A stretch of 64,000 nt of DNA. Origin: Aspidapion aeneum. Taxonomy: Eukaryota > Arthropoda > Insecta > Coleoptera > Brentidae. The notes under the pieces were generated by a model. That model searched no databases, had not been told where the DNA came from, and saw only the letters and a list, made by a program, of their open reading frames with translations. The DNA is taken from the NCBI GenBank assembly GCA_963576565.1, contig OY755038.1, positions 178,366,438 through 178,430,437 of the forward strand, given 5' to 3'. A program made the position numbers and the translations under genes. Position 1 is the stretch's first letter; every line of letters starts with the position of its first letter. Positions 44,102 to 54,969 of the stretch are shown one piece after another.

Positions 44102-45250
44102 GAAAAATAAACTCTATATTTCTATCTTTTAACAATTAAATAAAAATACTCTGAAGACTTAAGAAAATAAACTTTTATTCAAAATAAAATTAACATGTAT
44201 ATTCTAAAATTAATAAACTAACAAATTACATGGTGCTAATATAGAGAAACTAAGTAAGATATTTTCTCTATATAGGGTGCCAGGTACGAGTCAAAGCTTA
44301 GTCACAAGATACGTGTCAAGAGTCAAAGTTTGTCTTGCCAGATAGAAGTCAAGTTTAGAGTAAAAGCTCGTAGTCAAAAGTTACGTCATTATGAAACGGG
44401 TCATTGCCTGACCAGATTACTTCTGTCACCAGTACGCGGCAGAAATACAGCTATTTCCACTACATGGAGCTTGAAGAAGTTATGGTTTTGCAGGTTTTTA
44501 TAAAGAAATAAGTCACGCACAGATGTGTAAATTTTCGCTATTATTTTATAGAATCTCTATTTTTTTAGAGATGATTTTGATAAAAAAAATACAGTTTAAA
44601 ATCTGCGCTGCGCCTACTTAAAATTCATGAATTTTTACAGGTTGCCTCCGCTTGCGTTACGTAAATTGCGGTGATGATAACACGTCAAAATCATCTTAGA
44701 TTTAATTTTTGGTATTTTCTAGGTTAAAGCTTAGGGAAAGACTAGAATAAAATATTGTTACTTTTGTAAAATCTTTTTCAGGTTTTAGACAATAAATTTA
44801 GAAACTGTCATATAATCACATTTATTTTAATTTATAAAATATCCATTACCTACCTACACAGTCAGTATTTAATATATTTAGTTCTGGAGATATTTAACTG
44901 ACTTCAGTTAATTAAATATCACCAGATTACAATAATCTCGAGAACATAATGACCATCCAATCAAATTAAATAATACTGGGTTTCCTAATTTTACCAGATA
45001 TGATCTTTAGTTCCCGAGATATTTATATACATAAAATTGGGTGGCGCTCAACATTTTTGTTAAGGTAAATAATTCATATTTTCAATTACCTTCTCTGTTA
45101 ATTTTTGTACCACTTTATTCAAATCCCACAGTGCTCTCCGGCGAACAGCTACCGTAGCTATGTTAGCTGTCAAAAAAACGCTACAGTGTTTACCGCTTCA
45201 CTTAATTTTGTAGTCCTAAATAAAGTGTTTCTTTGGTCAATATATAAAAA
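44102..45250. other. Intergenic, no gene recognised
   Basis: AT-rich. A run of GTCAAG/AGTCAAAG motifs at 44290-44380 hints at a decayed short tandem repeat. No coding signature was found. Confidence 0.4.
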
Positions 45251-45261
45251 TCTTTAGACAA

Positions 45262-45600
45262 GCAAAATTTGTTGTTGCATGTTTTTCGAAAACAAAACCG
45301 GAAATATCTCATGTAAGATATTTTGGACAAAAAGCATACATTCATACCAATGAAGAAATTCGACTAAGCGGAAGCAAATTTTTACCTAGATCACAAGAAG
45401 TTTTAATGGTGGGATATGGAGAAAAGAATGGTTGGTACAGATTCTATAACACTGAAAACCGAAATGTAGTTCTTTCTAGAGACTACATATTTTTGAGAGA
45501 AAATGGTGTTTTTATGGTAGCGATTTTTCCAAACGAAAGAGATTATTTTCAACCAAATATTAAAAATAAATTTGATAAAGAAGAAGATAAATGTGAATAA
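45262..45600 (+). pseudogene. Copia-type pol fragment (integrase/RT linker)
   Basis: A single open frame from about 45262 shows the stretch that joins integrase to RT in Copia polyproteins: a KPEISHVRYFGQKAYIH block, then an EVLMVGYGEKNGWYRFYN block and NVVLSRDYIFLREN. No other Copia domain or LTR lies nearby, so this is an isolated fragment, and the frame ends at TAA 45600. Confidence 0.75.
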
Positions 45601-45604
45601 AAAG

Positions 45605-47180
45605 ACCAAAACCGTCTAAAATTTACTAAACACTTCGGATATTTGTTACTATACTGCTAATAAATAGGCACATTTGCATCAAATATTTCATAGAGTTTAT
45701 TATTAATTGATTGTAACGCTTCATTTAATACAGAGGCTGAACAATTCATTTTAAAGAAAAAATTTAATCTTAATAGTTTGACAATAGAAAATAAAAAAGT
45801 CCATTTAAAAGAGATACAATTTTGGAAAAATCCTTTTGGGTCAGACACATTTAATAGACCGCATTATAATATATCCACCGAAATATACGTTGCGCCGTAT
45901 TGTCTGCATGGGTCCGCTCGTGTAAGCTTGGGGGTGATTGCTGGGGAAATACGTGGACAATGTTCGGCATTCCGCTTGGCATGGCGCGGTCATTTTTTAA
46001 ACAAGTTAGAGTGAAGACAATGGCCGGAGACTAAAGTTATATTAATATCAACTGGAGGTAATGAAACAAATTCAAAACTCCTAGCCAATTAATACACTCC
46101 AAAACTCCATGATATATCAACCTTAGAAACAGTTTTTGTAAATATCTTCGAAACCAAAGGTCCTACGAAGTTTTTGGTTATAATACAAATTTTTGGGAAA
46201 CATGTGCTTCACTATACTCCGGAAACCGCATATTAATGCTATGCTCCATTTAAAAGTTAGCATGTCATTAGCATTGATAACGTTTAACCAACATTTATAC
46301 TGTAAATGTATCACAATTTTTTTGGTGTATTGGCTATTTTACGTGAAAATTTCATAAAAATTAACAGACTCAGACAGACATCAAGACGATATTGCTAGGA
46401 TTGGGCAAAATACACCCAAATAACACAATTTCGTCGAAAACAATACCTTCTCTAGCCATTGCTGCACAGGCTAGGAAGTTATACATCAACATCGGGTTTC
46501 AGTGGCTACAAAGTCATCGACGAACAACACTGACAGAGCAACGGCATCTGGAAACGAGCTTTTGAAAATGGATTGAGTTATCGGCCAAAGGGGGGAGTTG
46601 GGGAGAGATTTAGAATTGAATGTAGTTTTGCGCCGCAGACGAAAATTTGGAGATAATTATACTAAAAATGCTAGATTTTAAGCTTAATAAATAATACAAA
46701 AATTGTTATTATTGACTAGTTGTATTGTTATGTAGTAGCGTTTAGAGTACAGAGCTTTGATAAAAGTAATGTAATTTTAAAAAGAGCATAAACGGTTACA
46801 GGGCCTGTCTGATAGTGATTGATAGGGAGGAATAACTGGAATAGAAAGTAGTTTTTGTTTCTCAAAACTGTTTAATATAAGAGGCTTTCTCACTATAGAC
46901 GTAGGATGAGAGACAAAACGCTCTGATTAACTTCGCAAGGGCGTCACATTGAACAAGCAGTGTTCTGAGCAGCTTCATAAGGTAGAAACAGTTAACTGTC
47001 AGCACTAAATTAGGTGTCCATTAGATCTTGGACCCCCGCTAAGTTAAGCTTTCAAGCTACCCGCGGAAAAATATTACAAAAACCTAAACTTCTTTTTACC
47101 TGATTAGCCGCGAAAATTTTTTGATTTTTAAATTCACGGGTACTAAAAATTACGTTTGTAAGTATAAGCCATTATATTAA
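45605..47180. other. Intergenic, no gene recognised
   Basis: The minus-strand frame at 45657-45848 faintly resembles the linker after non-LTR endonucleases (ending NVPIY), but no core motif supports this. The rest is AT-rich without clear repeats. Confidence 0.35.
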
Positions 47181-47189
47181 ATTTTTTGG

Positions 47190-47330
47190 AACTTCCTTGA
47201 CTGTTGTGTGTGTAAAGTATACATCAGTTTTCTTAACTACGATTTTTGGTTGACCCATTTTTCTAGGGGGGGCTGGAAAGCTCTGGATGGGGCCGGCCAA
47301 CCCAGGCATCCTTGTAGTTACGCCAGTGTA
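47190..47330 (-). mobile_element. hAT-like terminal fragment
   Basis: Read on the minus strand, the segment starts near 47329 with CACTGGCGTAACTACAAGGA, very close to the CAGTGGCGTAACTA end of many insect hAT elements. It continues with a GC-rich run (CTGGGTTGGCCGGCCCC). No partner end and no transposase are seen. Confidence 0.5.
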
Positions 47331-47334
47331 CATA

Positions 47335-48223
47335 GCGCCATATATGCACAAATTAATGGATGTTTTGACATCTAACGTTTGACAGATGACAGCTCTTAAA
47401 AATATAGTTAACAACAAACACTAGAATATATACCAGAGAATGGTATAGTGCAATGCATGAATTAATGGATGACAGGCTTTATAAAAAACTCTTATATCCC
47501 TTACGATACCAGCTGGGTAGCCAAAAAGTACACCGTTTAAAAGCAGATGCTGTGTAATGCATCTAATTATTTTTCCTTCCAGATTTTACTGTTAAACAGA
47601 AAACACCGTTCAAATTTTAGCGATACAAATATAGCTATGTAGCCAATTTTAACCATTTTTAACTAAACTTTTTATTGCCTATAAAAACATTATTATCAGT
47701 ACGTTCGTATCGTTTACAATTTTTAAGAAAATATTTATTTTATAGCGAAGACATCGAATTTTCTCAAAATTGTACAATGTTCAATTTTGGAATGGACTGC
47801 TACCTATCAAACCAGGAAGCCAAGCATTATATCAAAGAAAGTATACTAAAAAGTACTATAAAAAATATTTTTAGATTTTTTTTTACTAGGATGTACTGTT
47901 ATATTGTAAAATCACTTCATCTTTCTCTATGAAGGGTCTAAAGTTTTTGTGTAACAAAAACGAAACCAAATTTGATTTATATTGTAATAAAGCATGGGTG
48001 TTATTTTAATCCTTTTGCTAGCGGAAATATTAATAATATTGGTGTATTTAAAAAAAAATTGTCAAAATTGGGTAAAGCAAGATATAAAATATTTATCGGA
48101 CTACTAACTACAGAGATACGGTTAAACCAAAAATCTGACAATTTAGCGGCCTTTTTTAAAGACGGCGGTCAAACGACCATCATTTGGACATACGTGACAT
48201 GAGCTTGCGCCTTCACTATTAAT
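47335..48223. other. Intergenic, no gene recognised
   Basis: Short open frames at 47675-47932 and 47972-48202 show no family signature. Nothing else can be supported. Confidence 0.4.
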
Positions 48224-49115
48224 CAGTGGCGGCTGATACAGGGAGAGCAACGGGGCAGTGCCCTCCCAAAACTAAACAACATACAGTATTTTTTATTGAT
48301 TTATTAAAAAAAAGGTAAATCTTCCCTTTCGAAATGATTGTCTAGTTTTTTTATTATCTGTGGTTTACAACGAGCGATTAATTGGGTAAACTTTTTGAAC
48401 GTAAATAATTACATGCTGGCAGCGCCGCGCGGGGCAAGTTTTCAATTTCACCCGTTTTTCAGCGGTGTATGGGTGGCCGTTCTCGCGCGGGGGCGAAAGG
48501 AATGTTTTGTTTGCTTAAACGTTCATTGCCCTTTCTAGTGTTGCCGGTTCTATCCTTAGTGAAGACGTATGAATTTGTTTTGATTTGGGGTTTGCCAGTA
48601 GTAGAAAGTCTTGCCTGTCGCTTGTCATTGTTTGTTTTTGTTTGTTCATAAAATGGAAATAAATACCGTCGATTAAATAATTAACTGTGCAAATTTAAAT
48701 ACGTTGATATATGAACTTCGATTACATATAAAATATTTAGGGCCGCATAGACCGGACCTAAAAATTAACCAAATATTTAGTGTAAGTAATGCCGAGGGGT
48801 GTTCCATAAAAATAGAAAATTTAATAAAAAATTATACATTGCTCTAAACTGGTTGTGCGGTTGTGAAAAAAGAAATGCTTTTATTTTCTTTATTTGTCTT
48901 GTTATGAACAATCCACGAAGTGATCCTGCATGCAAAGGGAATGTGTGATATCAAGCACTTTAGTGAAAAGTTAAAAAGACACAAAGTAAGTAGTATTCAT
49001 TTAAATAACCACATAGAATTTTTTACGCTAGGCAACACTGATATTAGGTACTAATTGAATAGTGCCTATAGGCAAAACATTACAGAACATAATGAAAATG
49101 TAACAAAAATTAGAC
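48224..49115 (+). mobile_element. hAT element, 5' part with degenerate ZMYM/TTF-type transposase
   Basis: The left end is CAGTGGCGGCTGATACAGGG, a hAT-type terminus. A GC-richer leader runs to about 48660. From about 48690 conceptual translation resembles the N-terminus of ZMYM1-like hAT transposases: LGPHRPDLKINQIF, then a Gly-Cys...Leu-Phe block where the TTF zinc finger should be, GMCDIKHFSEKLKRHK, SIHLNNHIEFF and LNSAYRQNITEHNENV. At least three in-frame stops interrupt it, and it ends abruptly near 49110. The catalytic DDE/hATC part is absent. Confidence 0.65.
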
Positions 49116-49400
49116 ATATACACAGAGAAAAATCTGCAAAAATTTTCAGTTCAACTGAAATTGTGCAAAAAGATAAAACAATTAATGAAAAAAAACGAAT
49201 ACATCTGTGTTAATTTTAGCAATTGGATTGTGTAATTTACTTTGTGTAAAAAGGTTACACAACAGAACAATTAATCTCAACAGCGTTGTGGAAAAGCCGA
49301 TTTTGTAATAAATTTACACAGACAAAATTTAATTTTTTTAATGAAAATGTGTGCCAATATACTCCAAATTGTAAAAAACGGTCATCGGATTGATTCGGTA
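49098..49400 (+). repeat. CACAGAGAAAAAT repeat, short copy
   Basis: It starts ACACAGAGAAAAATCTGC right after the hAT fragment and is rich in TTGTGTAA/TTACACAA/TTGTGCAA motifs in both orientations. The same start and motif content recur at 53873. No coding sequence. The far boundary is not defined. Confidence 0.45.
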
Positions 49401-49435
49401 AAAGTCGTTTCAGTTTAAATTTGGGTTTTGTCTGG

Positions 49436-49440
49436 TCAGT
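49436..49440 (+). promoter_or_regulatory. Candidate arthropod initiator (TCAGT)
   Basis: TCAGT, the arthropod Inr consensus, lies 67 bases before ATG 49507. A TTTAAAT box sits at about -24. No DPE match was seen. The motif is short, so chance occurrence is possible. Confidence 0.25.
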
Positions 49441-49506
49441 GAGCTGAACCGTATAAGGTTATATTATTATTATTTGATAAGTTCTTCCGTCAAAGTTAAG
49501 TGTGTA

Positions 49507-50083
49507 ATGGAATCTATGGATTTTGTGGAATTAGTTCTCGAAAAACTGGAGGAATGGGTGGCTACTTGCAGTCCTCAAAGAGCTAATTCAAGGTAAGTAA
49601 ATTACTACACATAGGTCTACCCAAGCTTTTCAGTACAGTAGAAGTTTTCCAAAATAAAAGATATGTTTGGTGTGCCGCAATGTTATGCCATTGCCATACC
49701 TATGTCAGAGAAATGCTGGGGTATCTTGGGTCGGGGTGGGTGGTTTTGGTACCTCTGCATTTTTCTGCTAGATTGATTCTTGCAAATAGTGATATTTAAT
49801 TGATACGGATATCTTATCGTGCTAACATCGTCAAAATTTCCATCAGTCGGCCATCGCTTTTATTATTATGATAATATTAGAATGTTAGAAAATTATTTTT
49901 TAATTTTTAGTGCATTTTATAAAAGCTTGTGACTTAAAAAAAAAATTTACCAATTTATTTGAAATTCTGGAACCCAAGAAGAAGTAAAAATTTTTCAGAC
50001 GTTGTGTACAAAGCGCATGTAAGCGAATGCATTCAATCGTGCCCGCTGTACTCAAAGCATTACAAGAACCCAAGGAGAGTTAG
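49507..50083 (+). CDS. Putative two-exon micro-gene (56 residues), speculative
   Basis: ATG 49507 opens 28 codons plus 2 bases, starting MESMDFVELVLEKLEEWVAT, and ends at a strong donor CAAGGTAAGT (GT at 49593). The first good acceptor downstream (TTTTTCAG, ends 49998) restores frame in a split Arg codon, and 28 more codons (KRMHSIVPAVLKALQEPKES at the end) run to TAG 50081. The CDS would be join(49507..49592, 49999..50083), 171 nt. I recognise no family. It is amphipathic, Glu/Leu-rich then Lys/Arg-containing. It could be a chance frame or the first exons of a gene with other splicing. Confidence 0.3.
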
Positions 50084-50089
50084 AAGATG

Positions 50090-51154
50090 TCGTTTCTCTG
50101 AAAAAATAGCAAAATGCTGCACACTTTCATGAAACATGTATTCCCCTAAGCAAAATCTCGACAATCGCAAAAGTAAAATAAAAAGAACTTTATTTACCTC
50201 GTTTTACCCGTTGAATAAGCAAAGGGTATGTGCTTTGGACCGTATGAATAAAAAATGAGGGATGAATTGGGAAATGATATTTTTTATTTTATTTTTATTT
50301 TATTTAAAAATATTACTTACTTATTTTTTCATCTTTAGTAAGCATTTGTACAGCCAGATGCATTCACATATTTAGGGAGGGGAAATGAGGTTCGGGATTG
50401 TTTATTGTAAAATTTGTTCGTAAACATCTTCAAACAGAAATTTGTTTTAAAATATTTTCTTCGAACAGCTTTTTCTTAAATAGGTATGCTAAGAAAATTT
50501 TTTTAAACAAATTTCTGTCTAAAAATGTTTTCGAATATTTTTTGGTGTGCAGAAAATGTTTTTGAACAAATGTCTATTTGAATTTTTATTTCAAACTATT
50601 GCTTTTGAACAAACGGTTTTCCAACAACGTCTTTTCACTAGAAATCAAATTACATCTAAAAATATTTTTAAACGTCCAAATATTGTGAAAATTATAAATT
50701 GTCTTAAAATATTCGGAAGCGAAAAAAAACTCCTAGGTTTAATTTGATTTAGAGTAATATTTGGTAGGAATATATAACACTGTTGGATTTTCGGTAAATT
50801 TATTAAAATTGCTCCTTATCTAGGGGTAAATTATAGAATTTTTCCTTTTATGTTTTTGCCGATTCGGTAATTAATTGTAATTATTATTGATTAATATTAC
50901 ATTTTTTCGTTTTACTATAAAATACTTCAATGTATATGAGGCTTTGGGTGCTTTATTGGAATATACATAATATTCCAATACCCACGGTAACTGCCCATTC
51001 ATGATGCAAACATGAGGGCCTTGGGGTCTTTAAGCAAAAAATACCTGATTGGTGCTTTCAAAGACATACGCATATTATTTCCTTTCCATATAGTACGTAT
51101 TATTGAAATACCGACGGTACCTTACGATGCAGAATGCAAACATATTTGAAATAG
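50090..51154. other. Intergenic, no gene recognised
   Basis: AT-rich. At 50420-50670 phrases such as AAATTTGTTTTAAA, AACAAATTTCTGTCTAAAA and AACAAATGTCTATTTGAA repeat loosely. A GGAATATACATAATATTCC inverted repeat lies near 50957-50976. Confidence 0.4.
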
Positions 51155-51255
51155 CAATATCAATGGGTAGTAGTAGTAGTAGTGGTGGGGGTTGACCCGC
51201 AGGTCTGACAAGTAGGCCAGAGTAGGCCCTTTTTGCCATGCCCCAAGTTTGTCCC

Positions 51256-51921
51256 TTAACCCACTCTCTGCACTTCCCTTTCATGGTCGGGTAACTCATT
51301 GGGCCTTCCTGTTCTCTTTACAAAGTCCAGTAAGTCTGCCCATTTGAGCATGTGCAGTCCTTCCTCGCTCAGAGTTGGCGCTCCGAGTGCCTGTTGTCTC
51401 ATCCTTGCGTAGGCTTCACATTCTGCCACGAGGTGTCTTGATGTCTCTTCTTCCTGTTCACAGGCTGGGTCATTCTCGACTCCTATACGTGTCATGTGCC
51501 TCCTCAACCGGTTATGTCCGGTTAGAGTACCTATCAGCAGTCTGTCTTTTCGTGTCCGTCCCAGCATCCATCTAATTCTGGTCGCTTTTGGACGGTCTAC
51601 GAATTCTCTGGTCTGTCTGCAACCCGTTTCTGTTTCCCAGGAGTTTAATAGCGCGACCTGGGCCCATTTGTTGAGTCCGCTTTGCACTTGTCTTTTTGTC
51701 ACGCCCAAAAGTGGCTCCGGTCCTACATAGGCGGTTTCAGCCCCGAGTCGTGCGAGTTCGTCCGCCTTCTCGTTGCCTGGTACCCCCGTATGTCCCGGAA
51801 CCCAAACCAGCGTCACCCGTTTGCCATCGCTTAGGGTCTCCAGCGCCTCTGCGCATTCTTCCAAGAAGCCGTCAGCAATCTTGGGTGCGTTTAGCGCCTT
51901 CAGGGTGGCTTGACTGTCAGA

Positions 51922-51922
<1 letters not shown>
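51256..51922 (-). pseudogene. Non-LTR ORF2 C-terminus: RNase H and Cys/His tail
   Basis: The minus-strand frame begins SDSQATLKALNAPKIADGFL at about 51920, the RNase H Asp-containing block. VTLVWVPGHTGVPGNEKADE then LAR is the RNase H His/Asp block. Downstream come LIGTLTGHNRLRRHMTRIG and a C...H...C tail (HLVAECEAY), as in I- or R1-type elements. Everything N-terminal of the SDSQ strand is replaced by the TA tract and about 20 bp of sequence. The reading frame itself is intact to the stop, so the copy is recent. Confidence 0.85.
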
Positions 51923-51924
<2 letters not shown>

Positions 51925-52008
<84 letters not shown>

Positions 52009-52010
52009 AG
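51925..52010. repeat. (TA)n microsatellite inside the RNase H coding strand
   Basis: About 85 bp of TA with one TTTATA interruption lies directly before the codons for SDSQ. On the minus strand it translates as alternating Ile/Tyr in frame with RNase H. In this fold the strand before SDSQ is hydrophobic, often Ile/Tyr-rich. Confidence 0.9.
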
Positions 52011-52049
52011 CTCCTCTTCGCTGTTCCGAACCTCAATATCAATGGGTAT

Positions 52050-52535
52050 AAGTCTATCCTTTTTGCGGTCCTTAAGATAAAATGTCCTGATTGGTTATAC
52101 TTTTACGCATGAATATTAGTTTATTCTTGTATTCGTTACGTCAAATCATCGGCGTACAGTTGATAAAAACTCTATCTATGTAAATTTGGTATCTGTGCAT
52201 TTTTCGTACCTTTATTTCTGAATGTTTGCATCAAACGCCAACCATTGTGTAAATAGGTAACAGGGAGTATTGGAATATTACGTATATGTTTATTGGCCGC
52301 AGTCTACGCGTAGTCGCGTTTGCTTCTCTCACTCTTTAATTTAATTTTAGACTGCAGCACGCAAGGTAGGCTAAGTATTAGTTTACTATTAGTTTAAAAG
52401 TTTACCAAGAAAAATTATTTTGCCTATTTTAGAACCGTGATCCCATAGAAAGGGTCTAAAAACCAATTTTGGACACCAACCAACCTGTGTTTAATAAAAG
52501 TATTTTATATTCTACCAATACCCGCAAATACTATA
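52050..52535. other. Intergenic, no gene recognised
   Basis: No coding or repeat structure that I can support. Confidence 0.4.
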
Positions 52536-53270
52536 CAGAGTGTCCCATAACTTAGGGGCCATAGGGCAACAGGTAATAGAGGAGGTCATTTCTGATAAAA
52601 AAGTTTATATAATGCATTTGTCAAAATTTTTCCTTTGTCGAGATACAGAGCATCAAAGTTCTGACTGTGACTTTTTAAACTTTCTAGATAATAACTTTTT
52701 TTAAAAACACATTAAAAATATCAAATTTGGTGACCTCATGAATGAGACCAAAAGCAATAATTCGAGATAAAAATAATTTAAAAAAAAATTATGCTGTGAA
52801 TTTTTTTCAGAAGAAACAATTTTTTTGGTGTAAACTTTGATAAATGTCATATTAAGCTCAACGTTTTTCTTAATGTTTCTTGTTATTAAAAATAAATCTC
52901 TAGGGAGAAATAATAATAAAATATCATTGATATTTTAAGAATAAATAAGCGAAAATTAGGATTTTTAAAAATTATTATTTTTTACACAATTTTTGAGGTT
53001 ACTGTGCCAACCTGTATCTCCTCAACTTGTCATTTTATCAAAAAAACGAATAAGACATTTTTGGATCACATTAATCCAAGTATTCATTTCGCAGTAACAG
53101 ATTTCCTTTTTTTGTAAAACCCTTTTCCCCTTACTGCACTCCTCTAACTTTAAAAATCCTATATCTTAAAAACAGGAGTGTTGACCCCCATCTTATACAA
53201 ACTTTTTTATCAGAAATATCCTCCTTTATCACCTGCTGCACTATGGCCCCTAAGTTATGGGACACCCTCT
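52536..53270. mobile_element. Tc1/mariner MITE with about 75-bp terminal inverted repeats
   Basis: It is flanked by TA. The left end CAGAGTGTCCCATAACTTAG, then GGGCCATAG, inverts to the right end with few mismatches. Farther in, AGGTCATTTCTGATAAAAAA pairs with TTTTTTATCAGAAATAT near 53205. The 735-bp interior has no transposase similarity. The end sequence differs from the other mariner MITEs here, so it is another family. Confidence 0.8.
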
Positions 53271-53274
53271 ATAT

Positions 53275-53690
53275 TATATTCAGGCAAAATTATCATAATA
53301 GCCATAAAAAATTTGTTAGATTTTTTTAAGGGCTTCGATGTTTCGTGTTATGTTATAATATTTTGATTTTTTATAATAAAGTTTTTGAGGAAGTTTTTTT
53401 TGGAAATTTTTAAGTTGAAGTCTAGTATGTGTGTGCAGTAAGCGAGTAAGTGGCAAAACAATCAGAATTTTTGCCTACTCTGCTTTTTTTACCACTGCAC
53501 GCCACTGCTAGATAGGGAGAGGGCTTTTCTGTTTTTTTCGAGGGCTTTTTTGTTTTTGTGTTTTTGTCAAACGATTGTAATTTGTAGGAAAACATGTTGA
53601 AGGCAAAAATATGTGGTTGATATTGATGCACGAGTGTAATTTATTTGAATATTTCTCGAATAATAAGAGAAACCACAACCCCCTCAAATT
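53275..53690. other. Intergenic; possible hAT end at 53490-53511
   Basis: CACTGCACGCCACTG near 53495-53511 resembles an inverted hAT terminus. No partner end. The rest is AT-rich. Confidence 0.35.
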
Positions 53691-53696
53691 AATAAG

Positions 53697-53842
53697 CCCG
53701 ATTCTTCTTTGAAATACGCAACACTTTCAAAGGCTGGCACTTCCATTATTTTCTTGCCAGCCTATATTTTTTTGTTTTCAAAATAGTCAAAATTTTAGAT
53801 CTATTAGCCTTTGAAACTGTTGCCATTCAAAGTAGAATCAGG
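53697..53842. mobile_element. Foldback MITE
   Basis: The arms CCCGATTCTTCTTTGAA...CACTTTCAAAGGCT and its inverted partner (CCTGATTCTACTTTGAATGG, then CAGTTTCAAAGGCT) pair over about 42 bp. An inner AAAGGCTGGCA...TGCCAGCCTA pair lies on the left side. It is 146 bp and non-coding. Confidence 0.7.
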
Positions 53843-53871
53843 ATTGATATACAGAAGGCTGTGGAGAAACT

Positions 53872-54965
53872 TACACAGAGAAAAATGTATGTTATTTTTT
53901 TCAACAATTGTTATTTTTTTTTGCACAATTTGTTTCCAAAATGGGTATTAAACCAATTTGTGGAAAAATTTTGCATAGATTGTTCAGTGGAATTTGTTGT
54001 AAAATTTTCAACTATTGTGCAACTGTTTTTATTGTACAGGGCTGTATAAGAAAAATTCACATATTTTTGCACAATTTGTTGATTTATTTTGCATAAATTT
54101 TTTTTAAATTATGAAAAAATTGCATAATTTTGTGCAAAAATATTGTCGAATTTTATAAAAAATATTCATATATTTAAATATTTTATACAATATTGTGTAA
54201 TTTTCTTATTCTATTTTGTGCAATATAAATGCACAATTATGTAGTTAAATTTTAAAAGATGTGTTTATTTTTTTTGTACAATGTGGTGTAATATTTTAGG
54301 TCAAATTTTTATTTTTACTACAAAAAATATATTAATTATTATATTGATTATACAGGGTGTTCCATAATTATTGCGACAAAATGATAGGGGTTGTAGAGAG
54401 CATCAAAATGAACAATTTTGTCTTATAAACCCCTGTTCGATAATATGCCATTTGGGCTCCAGCAAAAAAAAGATCAGTTTCTTGGAATAGCTTACCTACG
54501 GTAATTGCTCAAAGTGTCCTTCACCTTGCTCAATACACAGCTGGGCATGATTCTTCAATGATCGACGAACTCTGTGGCATACCCCCGGTATGTCCTGAAC
54601 ATGTGCGGACGCAGCCATCACTCTTCCCAGTAGCTCTTGTTAAAATATAAATAAATATAAATAAACAGGGGTTGAACCCCTATCATTTTGTCGCAATAAT
54701 TATTGAACACCCTGTATATTTTACAATAAATAATTTTACTTTAAATTGCGCAATTTTGTGCATATACTTCCTATAATTTTATGTAAAAATAGTTGAAAAT
54801 ATTTAATTTTTACATAATTTTCTGTAATTTTTTTTTTACAATTAAATGGAAAGTACCCCTGAATGTGTAACTTATAATTTTAACTGCAATTATAAACGAT
54901 TTTGCATTTTGTTTTAAATTTTGTGTATATATTTTTTGTATATTTTTTTATAAACGGTTTATTAC
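53872..54965 (+). repeat. CACAGAGAAAAAT repeat, long copy, packed with TTGTGCAA-type motifs
   Basis: It starts ACACAGAGAAAAATGTATG. Through its length TTGCACAATTTG, TTTGTGCAA, TTGTGTAA and GCACAATT recur many times in both orientations, until about 54965. It has no gene. A mariner derivative (54353-54714) is inserted in it. The shared start with 49098 marks a family. Such subterminal motif arrays behind a CAC end are typical of CMC (CACTA/Chapaev) elements, which is inference. Confidence 0.5.
54353..54714 (-). mobile_element. Internally deleted mariner carrying a transposase C-terminus
   Basis: Flanked by TA. The end CAGGGTGTTCCATAATTATT then GCGACAAAATGATAGGGGTT is matched by the inverted right end with one or two mismatches. 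The minus-strand interior (about 54640-54490) translates to a RVMAASAHV and RRSLKNHAQLCIEQGEGHFE segment, the last part of a DUF4817-type mariner transposase. The catalytic domain is gone. Confidence 0.82.
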
Positions 54966-54969
54966 TTAC

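Larger units (their letters stand above)
51170..52033 (-). mobile_element. 5'-truncated non-LTR retrotransposon (RNase H end) with 15-bp target duplication
   Basis: CAATATCAATGGGTA flanks the insertion on both sides (51155-51169 and 52034-52048). The 3' end is at the left, with a (CTA)n tail on the minus strand (TAGTAGTAG... on plus at about 51169-51182). The body is the RNase H end of an ORF2, and a (TA)n tract lies near the truncated 5' end. The flanking bases continue one another when the insert is removed. Confidence 0.85.

Noticed and set aside
45657..45848. Minus-strand frame that might be a non-LTR linker
   Set aside because: The similarity is to loosely conserved sequence only. No catalytic block nearby.
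51696..52112. 138-codon open frame with a long Ile-Tyr run on the plus strand
   Set aside because: It is the antisense of the RNase H fragment and the (TA)n tract. No real gene features.
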